A stretch of DNA of 47,580 bases from AG-12 sp035531535 (lineage in GTDB: Bacteria > Chloroflexota > Dormibacteria > Aeolococcales > Bog-877), in assembly GCA_035531535.1 (NCBI GenBank), contig DATKSV010000003.1:1-47580 (forward strand), in the 5' to 3' direction. The notes under the pieces were generated by a model. The model was not told the origin of the DNA. It made no database searches and saw nothing but the letters and a program-made list of their open reading frames with translations. The first letter of the stretch is position 1; every line of letters starts with the position of its first letter. A program made the position numbers and the translations under genes. This document shows, in pieces, positions 41,001 through 47,580 of this stretch.

Positions 41001-42460
41001 GCCGCCTCTACTTCGAACCACTCGACCTGGAGGCGGTGCTCGAGGTCTGCTCAGTTGAGAGGCCGCTGGGGGTCGTGGTCCAGTTCGGCGGCCAGACCGC
41101 GATCAACCTGGCGCCCCGCCTGGAACGGCTCGGGGTGCCCCTGCTGGGGTCGCCCAGCCGGGCGATAGAGATGGCCGAGGATCGCGGTCAGTTCGAGGCA
41201 CTGCTCGGCCGGCTGGGGATCGCGCGGCCGCCGGGCGCGGTGACCCGGGACCCGGACGAGGCGGTGGCGATCGCACGCCGAGTGGGGTACCCGGTGCTGG
41301 TACGCCCCTCCTACGTGCTCGGGGGGCGGGCGATGGACGTCACCCACTCCGAGGAGGAGTTGCGCCACTACCTGGGGGAGGCGCTGCGAGCCTCCGGCGA
41401 CGCCGGGGGCGAGGTCCTGATTGACAAGTACATCCTGGGGCTAGAGGTCGAGGTAGACGCGGTCAGCGACGGAACCGAGGTGCTCGTCCCCGGGGTCATG
41501 GAGCACATCGAGCGTGCCGGGGTGCACTCGGGTGACTCGATGGCGGTCTTCCCGCCCCAGCGGCTCAGGCCGGAGGCGATCGCGGAGCTGGTCGAGACCA
41601 CCACCAGGCTCGCTCTGGAGACCGGCACGGTTGGGCTGATCAACGTCCAGTACGTGGTCCATCGGGGGCGGGTGCTGGTGATCGAGGTCAATCCCCGCTC
41701 CAGCCGGACGGTGCCGTTCCTCAGCAAGGTGACCGGAGTGGCGATGGTGGATGCCGCCGTCCGCGCGATGCTGGGACAGTCCCTCCGGGGGCAGGGGCTG
41801 CGCCCCGGGCTGGCACCCCCGCCACCGCTGATAGCGGTCAAGGCCCCGGTGTTCTCCAGCCGCAAGCTGAACTCGGTGGACACGGTCCTGGGGCCGGAGA
41901 TGACCTCCACTGGCGAGGTGATCGGCGTCGACGCCACGCTCACGGCCGCACTCGAGAAGGCGTTCCTGGCGGCCTTGGGATCTTTGCCCAGCCAGGGGGG
42001 CGCCCTGGTCAGCATCGCCGACCAGGACAAGCCGGAGGGCCTCCCGGTGGTGGCGAGGCTGGCGGAGCTGGGCTTCACCATCTACGCCACCGCGGGCACC
42101 GCGGCCGCCCTGCGCCAGGCTGGAGTCAGCGTGGTGGAGGTCAACAAGCTGCACTCCGGACGCCCCGACGTGGTCGATGTGACGGTCGGCGGGCAGGTGC
42201 AGCTGGTGATCAACACCATCTCCCGGGTGGCGACGGACGAGATGCTGGGCGAGGAGTCCCACGGCGACTCCCGGCGCCCGGTCCGGGACGGATACCGGAT
42301 CCGTCAGGCGGCGGTGCAGCGGGGCATCCCCTGCCTCACCTCCCTCGACACCGCGGCGGCGCTGGTGCAGGCGCTGGAGAGCAGCCAGGGAGGGAGCCTG
42401 ACCCGGATCGCCACCATCGACGAGCACCGCCGAGGCACTCCGCAGGTGGCCCCAGCGTGA
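38018..42460 (+). CDS. carAB: Carbamoyl-phosphate synthase, CarA-CarB fused
   Basis: A single 1480-residue frame encoding both subunits of glutamine-dependent carbamoyl-phosphate synthase. Residues 1-385 are CarA: MTGYQEVLTDPSYAGQFV, then the glutaminase with cysteine in LAICLGHQLVG and histidine/glutamate in QYHPEGSPGP. A linker of about 17 residues (DEPRVEAAPAPRTSRDRP) leads to CarB from about residue 402. CarB has two ATP-grasp halves (GSGPIVIGQAAEFDYAGTQ and GSGPIRIGQGIEFDYCSVQ) and the C-terminal MGS allosteric domain (LGFTIYATAGTAAALRQ). No stop or restart lies at the junction. Bacteria normally use two genes; the fused form is typical of eukaryotes. TTG start; the end overlaps pyrK by GTGA. 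Confidence 0.96.
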   Translation: MTDESRARRTRGLLVLESGASFEGTWLGAAPKQAFGEVVFNTCMTGYQEVLTDPSYAGQFVVFTQPLIGNVGCAPVDMESSRAWARGVIVAEASPTSPHWQAQETFSNWLRHQGVPGLTGVDTRALTRHLRDHGTLKGVLAPLDGRDPIELLQLARESPGVSQQRLVAEVSCTATYQASDPLHPALLRGAAGGRSGEPLRIAVIDFGVKYNTLRSLVSRGAEVWVLPHSAAPADLERLAPDGVVLTNGPGDPAQLPAELELTRAVLARYPVLAICLGHQLVGRAIGATTSRLPFGHHGGNHPVQDETTGRVFVTPQNHEFQVDSESIPEGSGWFVSERNLNDGSVEGIRHRQLPVISVQYHPEGSPGPQDRQHLFDEFLALCRDEPRVEAAPAPRTSRDRPRKVLVLGSGPIVIGQAAEFDYAGTQACHSLREEGVEVVLVNSNPATIMTDEDTADRVYLEPLTVESVERIIALERPDALLAGLGGQTALNLAVQLDDQGVLARHSVRVLGTQLEAVRDSEDRDRFKRRMVAIGEPVPPSRTVNSVAEAVHFAAEVGLPLVVRPAFTLGGTGGGIASSDEELEQIVARGLRASPITQVLVEQALLGWRELEYEVMRDGDGSCICVCNMENLDPMGVHTGDSVVVAPSQTLTDKEHQQLRSAALRIISALGIEGGCNVQFALAPDACNYFVIEVNPRVSRSSALASKATGYPIARVAAKIALGLSLREIQNQVTQRTSAAFEPSLDYCVVKIPRWPFDKFPHGDRRLGTQMKSTGEAMAIGRNFQSAISKALRSLEQGQPDEATLRLASERLEQATDLRLLGVLEALRQGQPATTVAARTGYPAWFCDRLGELVALEQELGQSPGAVPQPGLLRRAKQFGLSDQRIAELIHVDLQRLREHRLTAGIQPTFKCVDTCAAEFDATTPYFYSSFEQENEQRAGGGAAVVLGSGPIRIGQGIEFDYCSVQAAAALRRQGLEAVMINSNPETVSTDFDCSSRLYFEPLDLEAVLEVCSVERPLGVVVQFGGQTAINLAPRLERLGVPLLGSPSRAIEMAEDRGQFEALLGRLGIARPPGAVTRDPDEAVAIARRVGYPVLVRPSYVLGGRAMDVTHSEEELRHYLGEALRASGDAGGEVLIDKYILGLEVEVDAVSDGTEVLVPGVMEHIERAGVHSGDSMAVFPPQRLRPEAIAELVETTTRLALETGTVGLINVQYVVHRGRVLVIEVNPRSSRTVPFLSKVTGVAMVDAAVRAMLGQSLRGQGLRPGLAPPPPLIAVKAPVFSSRKLNSVDTVLGPEMTSTGEVIGVDATLTAALEKAFLAALGSLPSQGGALVSIADQDKPEGLPVVARLAELGFTIYATAGTAAALRQAGVSVVEVNKLHSGRPDVVDVTVGGQVQLVINTISRVATDEMLGEESHGDSRRPVRDGYRIRQAAVQRGIPCLTSLDTAAALVQALESSQGGSLTRIATIDEHRRGTPQVAPA

Positions 42461-43350
42461 GCTCGGCAGAGCCGCTCAGCGCCGCCGCCCTGGTCGGCCG
42501 GAGCGACCTCTCCGGGGCTGTCGACGAGGCGGCTGTCTGCGCCCAGTCGGTCGACCTCGGGGCCAACCTGTTCGAGATCACCTTCGTGGCGCCCCAACTG
42601 GCACGGCTGGCCTGGCCCGGTCAGTTCGCCCAGATCCAGATCGATCCTGGCCCAGTTCCACTGCTGCGCCGGCCGTTCTCATTCAGCCGGGCCGACCCCG
42701 ACCAGGGCACGATCTCCTTCTACTTCGGGGTTGTCGGCGTGGGCACCAGCCTGATGGCTAGCTTCCGGCCCGGCCACCAGGTGCGGATCCTCGGACCCCT
42801 GGGCAGAGGATTCACCCTCCCCAAGACCAGGGGTCGGTCACTTCTGATCTCGGGGGGGTTGGGCGCTGCGCCGCTGCCGCTCCTGGCCGAGCGCCTGACC
42901 GCCCGTCAGGAGGAGGTGATCTGGCTCAATGGAGCCAGGACGGCGCGCGAGGTCTATCCCGACCATCTGATCCCTGCCGGCACCTCCCGCCGGGTCCAAT
43001 TCACCCAGGACGGCAGTGCCGGCAGGGCCGGGCTGGTCACAGATGGACTGGAGGACTGGCTGGACATCAGCCAGCGGATCTACGCCTGCGGCCCCAATGC
43101 GATGCTGAACGCGGTGCACTCGCTCTGGACGCAAAGAGCAGAGCTCCCGGGCCCCGAGCTCGAGGTGTCCATCGAGGCCCCGATGGGCTGCGGTTTCGGC
43201 ACCTGCCTGGGTTGCGCCATCCCCCTGCTCGACCCCGGCCACCCAGGCGGTGAGGGCCCGCTTGGCCTCTGCTGCCGGCAGGGGCCGGTCCTGGCGGCGA
43301 GTGCTCTCGACTGGGAGCGGCTGCTGCGCCAGCCGTCCCATCTGGAATAG
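42457..43350 (+). CDS. pyrK: Dihydroorotate dehydrogenase electron-transfer subunit
   Basis: A 297-residue iron-sulfur flavoprotein that passes electrons from PyrD to NAD. After about 30 extra N-terminal residues comes the FAD domain, with LLRRPFSFSRAD as flavin-binding motif and LLISGGLGAAPLPLLAERL as nucleotide-binding loop. The C-terminal 2Fe-2S cluster motif is MGCGFGTCLGCAIPL plus a later cysteine in GLCCRQGP. The cytosolic PyrK/PyrD (class 1B) pair uses NAD rather than quinone. The start overlaps carAB by 4 nt; pyrD follows after 8 nt. Confidence 0.95.
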   Translation: MSSAEPLSAAALVGRSDLSGAVDEAAVCAQSVDLGANLFEITFVAPQLARLAWPGQFAQIQIDPGPVPLLRRPFSFSRADPDQGTISFYFGVVGVGTSLMASFRPGHQVRILGPLGRGFTLPKTRGRSLLISGGLGAAPLPLLAERLTARQEEVIWLNGARTAREVYPDHLIPAGTSRRVQFTQDGSAGRAGLVTDGLEDWLDISQRIYACGPNAMLNAVHSLWTQRAELPGPELEVSIEAPMGCGFGTCLGCAIPLLDPGHPGGEGPLGLCCRQGPVLAASALDWERLLRQPSHLE

Positions 43351-43358
43351 GAGTCATC

Positions 43359-44288
43359 GTGGCCTTCGACGCCACCGTCGATCTCGGCCGAGGGCTGCTG
43401 CTGCCCAACCCCGTGGGCGTGGCCTCGGGCACTTTCGGCTACGGCTTTGAGCCTTTGGAGCTGGTCGGGATCGACCATCTGGGCGCCGTCTACTCCAAGG
43501 GCACCACCCTGAATCCCCGGGCCGGCAACTCTCCTCCTCGGATCGCGGAGACCACGGCGGGAATGCTGAACTCGATCGGCCTGCAGAACCCGGGGGTGGA
43601 GGTGGTGGCCAGCGAGTACGCCCCGATCTGGGCCACCTGGGCCCCTCCCGTGATCGTGAACGTGGCCGGCGCCGATATCGGTGAGTACGTGGCTGTCTGC
43701 GAGCGCCTCGACGGCGTGCCCGGGGTGGCCGGTCTGGAGCTCAACATCTCCTGTCCCAACATCGCCCACGGGTTGGACCTCGGCACCGACCCCGGCGCAG
43801 CGTCCGCCTGCGTCGCCGCGGTGCGGCAGGTGACCTCGCTCCCCCTGCTGGTCAAGCTCACCCCCAACGTCACCGACATCGGAGAGGTCGCCCGGGCGGT
43901 GGAGACCGCCGGGGCGGACGCGGTCACCGCGGTCAACACCTACCTGGGCATGAAGGTCTCCCTGCGTCGGCTGGGGCCGGTGCTGCCCGGTCTGGGCACG
44001 GCCGGTCTCAGCGGCCCCGCGATCAAGCCGCTGGCGCTGGCGGCGGTCGCCCGACTGCGGCGGGCGGTGGCGATTCCCGTGGTGGGCATCGGCGGCATCG
44101 GGTCGACCCAGGACGCTCTGGAGTTCCTGGCCGCCGGGGCGGCGGCGGTCCAGATCGGGACCGCCAATTTCCACTCCCCTCACATCTCCCGTCAGGTGGT
44201 GCGCGGTTGCCTGGAATACGCCGCTCGGAGCGGGCTCGAAACCTGGGATCAGGTCCTCCAGCGCCCGGTCCGGCCTGAGCCCGCCTGA
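43359..44288 (+). CDS. pyrD: Dihydroorotate dehydrogenase, class 1B catalytic subunit
   Basis: A 309-residue FMN barrel enzyme that oxidises dihydroorotate to orotate. NPVGVASGTFGYG at the N-terminus, GLELNISCPN with the catalytic cysteine of class 1 enzymes, LLVKLTPNVTDI with the FMN-binding lysine, and VVGIGGIGSTQDALEFLAAGAAAVQIGT as the phosphate-binding region are all intact. GTG 43359 is preceded by AGGAG. Last gene of the operon; pyrE and pyrF, needed to finish UMP, are not in the window. Confidence 0.96.
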   Translation: MAFDATVDLGRGLLLPNPVGVASGTFGYGFEPLELVGIDHLGAVYSKGTTLNPRAGNSPPRIAETTAGMLNSIGLQNPGVEVVASEYAPIWATWAPPVIVNVAGADIGEYVAVCERLDGVPGVAGLELNISCPNIAHGLDLGTDPGAASACVAAVRQVTSLPLLVKLTPNVTDIGEVARAVETAGADAVTAVNTYLGMKVSLRRLGPVLPGLGTAGLSGPAIKPLALAAVARLRRAVAIPVVGIGGIGSTQDALEFLAAGAAAVQIGTANFHSPHISRQVVRGCLEYAARSGLETWDQVLQRPVRPEPA

Positions 44289-44310
44289 GGCAGGCCCGGC
44301 CACCTGGATC

Positions 44311-44326
44311 GGCCCAGCTGTGGGCC
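44311..44326 (+). terminator. Possible hairpin after pyrD
   Basis: GGCCCA (44311-44316) and TGGGCC (44321-44326) form a perfect 6-bp GC stem with a 4-nt loop, 22 bp after the pyrD stop. There is no T-tract, so intrinsic termination is uncertain. Confidence 0.3.
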
Positions 44327-44391
44327 GCGGCCCCGGCCCGGATCGAGTACTGTCACTCCGGTCATGACACGAACAAGAGGATGGGACCAGG

Positions 44392-44781
44392 GTGCCCCCT
44401 GACCCGAGCGGAGGTGGCGCCCTGCGGGACCGGCTGGCCGGCCACCGAACGGTCCTGGCCTGGGTGCGCACCGGGATATCGCTGGCCGGCCTGGGCTTCG
44501 TGGTCGCCAAGTTCGGCCTCTTCCTGCGCTTGCTCAGCGTCAGGACCCAGACCAAGGCACTGCCGAGCGCCCCCTTCTCCGGCTACCTGGGAGTGGCCCT
44601 GGTGGCGATGGGAGCTGCCACCATGCTGCTGGGATATCGCCAGCACCGCCACGGCCTCGCTACCGGCCAAGCCGCGCCCGACGGGCTGCCCTCCGAATGG
44701 CCGCTGATGCTGCTGGTGGGCGGCTGTTCCCTCGCCAGTCTGGCGCTGGCCGTATACCTCCTGATCGGCCCAGGGGGCTGA
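44392..44781 (+). CDS. DUF202 (YidH-type) membrane protein
   Basis: A 129-residue protein with three transmembrane helices. LAGHRTVLAWVRTGISLAGLGFVVAKFGLF is the signature first helix of DUF202 proteins (ERT-x-LAWxRT pattern); helices two (YLGVALVAMGAATMLLGY) and three (PLMLLVGGCSLASLALAVYLL) follow. Function unknown; often found with other small envelope genes. GTG 44392 is 103 bp after pyrD, so it may have its own promoter. Confidence 0.82.
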   Translation: MPPDPSGGGALRDRLAGHRTVLAWVRTGISLAGLGFVVAKFGLFLRLLSVRTQTKALPSAPFSGYLGVALVAMGAATMLLGYRQHRHGLATGQAAPDGLPSEWPLMLLVGGCSLASLALAVYLLIGPGG

Positions 44782-44933
44782 TCCCGCCAATCGCGGCGGC
44801 GGCTCCCGGCCCCCCGGCCCGGCCCGGTGACAAGGGGATAGGAGGTGTCGCGCGGAACCGGCGGCCGGACGACGTTCCCGTTGGCCGAGATATCAAGTTT
44901 CACTCTGGCCGGCTGTGGCGTCTGGCGTGGACC

Positions 44934-45086
44934 GACGTACTCCACGCGGCCCTCGGCGGAGAGCTCGTCAGAGCCGCGGGCGCTGTCCGTACCGTGGCCG
45001 ACTTCCTCGGACGCTCCGACCCCGCGCTGACGCGCCGCGTGTACAGCCATGCCATCGCAGAGCGGAACCAGACAGCTGCTGCGATC
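44934..45086 (+). pseudogene. Tyrosine recombinase (phage integrase) C-terminal remnant
   Basis: A plus-strand frame reads VRTVADFLGRSDPALTRRVYSHA, the end of tyrosine recombinases: the LGHS helix followed by the nucleophilic tyrosine in the RVYSHA context. About 50 residues remain and the upstream catalytic R and HxxR residues are missing or altered (DVLHAALGGEL in place of HDLRHTAAS). Dead fragment. The rest of 44782-45154 holds nothing else I can support. Confidence 0.55.
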
Positions 45087-45154
45087 CGTTGCCATCGGCT
45101 GCTGAACCCATGTTCGCTTGCGCTGGCCTTGCCGGGCGTGCAGAATCCCTGCCC

Positions 45155-45700
45155 GTGCTGACCGGTGAACTCGTAACTCTTCGCCCCATCGAGCCTGACG
45201 ACTACCTGGCACTGGCGGACTTCGCCAACGACGTCGAGCTGGAGCTCCTTGGAGGCGGTGATCCGCCCACCCCCACACCCCAGGCATCAGTCGCCGCATT
45301 GTACGAACAGCAGCGAGAGAATCCCGACTCGATCAACTTCGCGATCACCGCGAACGAAGCGGCGGGGAAGCTGATCGGCCAGTGCGGACTGTGGCGTCAC
45401 GACCAACTCGGCCGGACCGTCGAGCTGGGCATAACCATTGGGGTGAGAGAGTACTGGGGGCGGGGCTACGGCCGCGAAGCGGTGGCGCTCCTGGTCGGTT
45501 ACGCCTTCCGGCTGCGCAACATGCGCAAGGTCCACCTGTCCGTCCACGCCAACAACACCCGAGCCATCCGCTCCTACACCGCCGCCGGCTTTGTCGAGGA
45601 GGGCCGCCTGCGGGAGCATGTGTGGAGCGACGGAGCTTATGTCGACCTGGTGCTGATGGGCCGCCTACGGCGTCCCGAGGACGACGTCCTCCCCGCCTGA
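45155..45700 (+). CDS. GNAT-family acetyltransferase
   Basis: A 181-residue RimJ/RimL-type N-acetyltransferase. LTGELVTLRPIEPDDYLALADF is the family N-terminus, which is why GTG 45155 was chosen over ATG 45110. KLIGQCGLWRHDQLGRTVELGITIG is the central strand pair, YWGRGYGREAVALLVGYAFR is the acetyl-CoA loop (RGxGxEA type), and KVHLSVHANNTRAIRSYTAAGFVEEG is the conserved NxxAxxxYxxxGF segment. Probably acetylates an amine on a protein or small molecule. It sits just after an integrase remnant and before insertion sequences, so it may have been acquired horizontally. Confidence 0.82.
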   Translation: MLTGELVTLRPIEPDDYLALADFANDVELELLGGGDPPTPTPQASVAALYEQQRENPDSINFAITANEAAGKLIGQCGLWRHDQLGRTVELGITIGVREYWGRGYGREAVALLVGYAFRLRNMRKVHLSVHANNTRAIRSYTAAGFVEEGRLREHVWSDGAYVDLVLMGRLRRPEDDVLPA

Positions 45701-45917
45701 GCAGCCTGGGGAGGCAGCGAGCGTCCCAACCATCCCCCCACGGCAAGACAGCGATGGCCTCAGGGTGACTCTTCGTTCCGTGGTTCCCCAAGGGCCGGCT
45801 CCTGGCCAGCGCCGCCCAAGCAGCGCGGCCGGGCGGATCAAGACCCATGGCGCTCGGGTGGCCTGTCGATCAGGCTCAACGACTGGTCGCTCTGTGGGGA
45901 GCTCGAAGGCCCGGCGA

Positions 45918-46403
45918 GTGAGCCAGAACCGGGATGGACGCGCCCTCTCCCACTCCACCTTGGCGGAGATTCGCCAGCCGGCAGTGGAACGCATCGTGCG
46001 AGACGGCGATAGTCCGGAGCTAGTGATCAAAGCGCTGGGATTCCATCGCTCTGTGATCTACGAGTGGCTGGGGCGGTTCCGTAAGGGGGGAATGGCGGCG
46101 CTGGAGGCCCAACCAGTGCCGGGACGGCCCAGCAAGCTGGGGCCCAAGGAGATGCAGCGGTGGCGGGAGGAGGAGTACCCCGCCATCCAGAAGCTGGCCA
46201 AGCAGGAAGATGCGGTGATCTACTTCGGGGATGAGGCGGGGATCCGCTCCGATCACCCCAGCGGCACCACTTGGGCCCCCCAAGGCATGACCCCTGTGGC
46301 GCGGACGACGGGGAGCCGCTTCGGGATGAACCTGATCTCAGCGTTCTCTGCCAAGGGGTTGCGAACAGTTGCTCGTACGATGAGCTATGGTGAGCGGAGA
46401 TGA
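45918..46403 (+). mobile_element. IS630-type transposase, internally deleted and 3'-truncated
   Basis: 161 codons from GTG 45918. The N-terminal helix-turn-helix is intact: LAEIRQPAVERIVRDGDSPE, VIKALGFHRSVIYEWLGRFR and the GRPSKLGPKE linker. It jumps at once to WREEEYPAIQKLAKQEDAVI, then YFGDEAGIRSDHPSGTTWAP, the DDE-domain centre of IS630 family proteins, so about 70-80 codons are missing in frame between them. After NLISAFSAKG the resemblance stops near 46365, where the IS607 element begins. Cannot encode an active transposase. Confidence 0.75.
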
Positions 46404-46973
46404 ACTTAAAGGAGTGGGCGAGGGTGCAGGGGATTCACCCGGTGACCGCATACCGTTGGTTCCGGGATGGCACGCTGCCGGTGCCGGCGCGCCGCGTTGG
46501 GGGCCTGATCCTGGTGGACGCTCCAGGCTCAGCCGCCGCCACTGGCAGGGTCGCCGTCTACGCCCGCGTTTCGTCGGCGGACCAGCGCACCGACCTCGAC
46601 CGGCAAGTGGCCCGGGTCACCGCGTGGGCGACAGGCGAGGGCCTCTCGGTCGGCCGTGTGGTCACCGAGGTGGGCTCCGCGCTGAACGGCAAACGGCGCA
46701 AGTTTCTGGCTCTGCTGCGGGACGAGTGGCGATGATCGTGGTCGAGCACAGGGACCGATTTGCCCGCTTCGGCGCCGAGTACGTGGAAGCCGCGCTTTCC
46801 GCGCCGGGGCGCCGGCTGCTGGGGGTGGATCCCGCCGAGATGGACGACGACTTGGTCCGGGACGTGACCGAGATCCTCACCTGCTCGGCGCCCGTCTCTA
46901 CGGTCGCCGAGCAGCGAGGAATCGGGCGGCCCGATTAACCGCTGCGGTGACCGGGATGGGATGCGACTCATGA
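46400..46973 (+). pseudogene. tnpA: IS607 TnpA serine recombinase, frameshifted
   Basis: Starts MNLKEWARVQGIHPVTAYRW, the MerR-like DNA-binding head of IS607 TnpA, followed by VAVYARVSSADQRTDLDRQV with the catalytic serine. At about 46725 a small deletion shifts the frame (RDEWR then stop). The protein continues in another frame as IVVEHRDRFARFGAEYVEAA and VDPAEMDDDLVRDVTEILT. Near 46888 a second shift leads into ARLYGRRAARNRA, the normal family end, closing at TGA 46971-46973. Two frameshifts make it inactive. Confidence 0.85.
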
Positions 46974-47377
46974 CCACAATGCCGGTCGCACATGGGACCA
47001 AGAAGAAGTGGGCTCCGCCGGGGAAGTTCGCAATCCCCAACGGCTGGGTCGCAGGCGGTTTCAGCTTCGAGGTGGAGTGGCCCGAGGGCCAGGAAGTCGC
47101 CTCCTTGGTCCGCTCCCAGTTCGGCGGCCGACGCTACGCCTACAACTGGGCTTTGGGCCAGGTGAAGGCCGACATTGACGCCCCCAAGATCGAGCCCGCC
47201 CAGGAGTCGGTGCGGTGGAACCTCTACTCGCTGCGCAAGAGATGGAACGCCGAGAAGGCCACGGTGGCGCCATGGTGGGCGGAAAACTCCAAGGAGGCGT
47301 ACTCCACAGGGATCGCCGACCTTGCCGTGGCGCTCAAGAACTGGTCCGACTCCAAAAGTGGGGGTGGCGCCATGTGA
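46970..47377 (+). mobile_element. tnpB: IS607-associated TnpB, N-terminal part only
   Basis: The ATG overlaps the TnpA stop (ATGA). KKKWAPPGKFAIPNGWVAGG, QFGGRRYAYNWALGQVKADI and PWWAENSKEAYSTGIADLAV are the N-terminal region of IS605/IS607 TnpB, an RNA-guided nuclease ancestral to Cas12. The frame ends after NWSDSKSGGGAM, where intact proteins continue for more than 250 residues with the RuvC domain. All catalytic residues are therefore missing. Confidence 0.8.
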
Positions 47378-47580
47378 AGAGCCACCGTGTGGGACGTCAA
47401 GTGGTCACTGGTCCCGCCCAGTTCCAGGAACTGGTTCTCAGCTCCCTACGTCGACTGGAGAAGCTGCCCGCCACCATCCGTGGCTTCTTTGAGGCGCCCG
47501 ATCTCCGCTACATCCTCATGATACGTCGGCTTACCAACGCTCGGATTAGTACCTTCGGGCCAGACGCTCCGCCTCCTAGC
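47374..47580 (+). CDS. Unidentified open frame running off the window
   Basis: GTG 47374 opens a frame that stays open to the last base (69 codons), just after the point where TnpB resemblance stops. The product, including LVLSSLRRLEKLPATIRGFF and DLRYILMIRRLTNARIS, looks protein-like but matches no family I know. It could be the start of a real gene or of another element that truncated tnpB. Confidence 0.3.
   Translation, partial: MKSHRVGRQVVTGPAQFQELVLSSLRRLEKLPATIRGFFEAPDLRYILMIRRLTNARISTFGPDAPPPS

Overview
The window is a high-GC bacterial contig with frequent GTG and TTG starts, NTGA start/stop overlaps, several apparently leaderless starts (a -10-like hexamer 6-7 nt before the start codon), two F420-type luciferase-like oxidoreductases and a PyrR-containing pyrimidine operon. 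This fits an uncultured Terrabacteria lineage (Dormibacterota/Chloroflexota-like or deep Actinomycetota). That is inference from gene content; there is no rRNA or other phylogenetic marker to settle it. I saw no tRNA, rRNA or CRISPR array.

Layout. Positions 1-8.2 kb are gene-poor: a serine beta-lactamase-family protein cut by the window edge, an MFS transporter, an SPFH protein with a ribbon-helix-helix partner, two small or hypothetical proteins, and decayed gene remnants (Nramp-like, NAD-epimerase-like). From 8.3 to 15.9 kb lie an amidase, two F420/flavin-type enzymes, a PASTA protein, transposase debris, an AhpD-like protein, a dienelactone hydrolase and ComB.

From 16.0 to 25.2 kb runs a tight plus-strand block: MoxR ATPase, VWA protein, YtpQ/DUF1444-like protein, NlpC/P60 hydrolase and a divergent MurD-like ligase. 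It continues after a small gap with a threonine-synthase-like PLP enzyme and an ATP-grasp ligase. Antisense in that gap is an unannotated 57-residue LysW-like zinc-ribbon protein, which resembles the amino-group carrier of lysine/arginine biosynthesis but lacks the terminal EDWGE tail. This carrier/ligase/PLP/hydrolase set is the best candidate in the window for an undescribed system.

From 25.3 to 35.0 kb come a reduced DnaJ, a DinB-like protein, a VOC protein, a CPBP protease, an oxidoreductase fused to a UbiA prenyltransferase, a SHOCT protein, a B12/radical-SAM protein and an S51 peptidase. From 35.0 to 44.3 kb is the UMP operon pyrB-pyrR-pyrC-carAB-pyrK-pyrD. Its leader carries a PyrR-binding loop and a possible ribosome-site switch, and carA and carB are a single 1480-codon gene. 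pyrE and pyrF are not in the window.

From 44.4 kb to the end are a DUF202 membrane protein, a tyrosine-recombinase remnant, a GNAT acetyltransferase, and nested decayed insertion sequences (IS630 cut by a frameshifted IS607 with a truncated tnpB).
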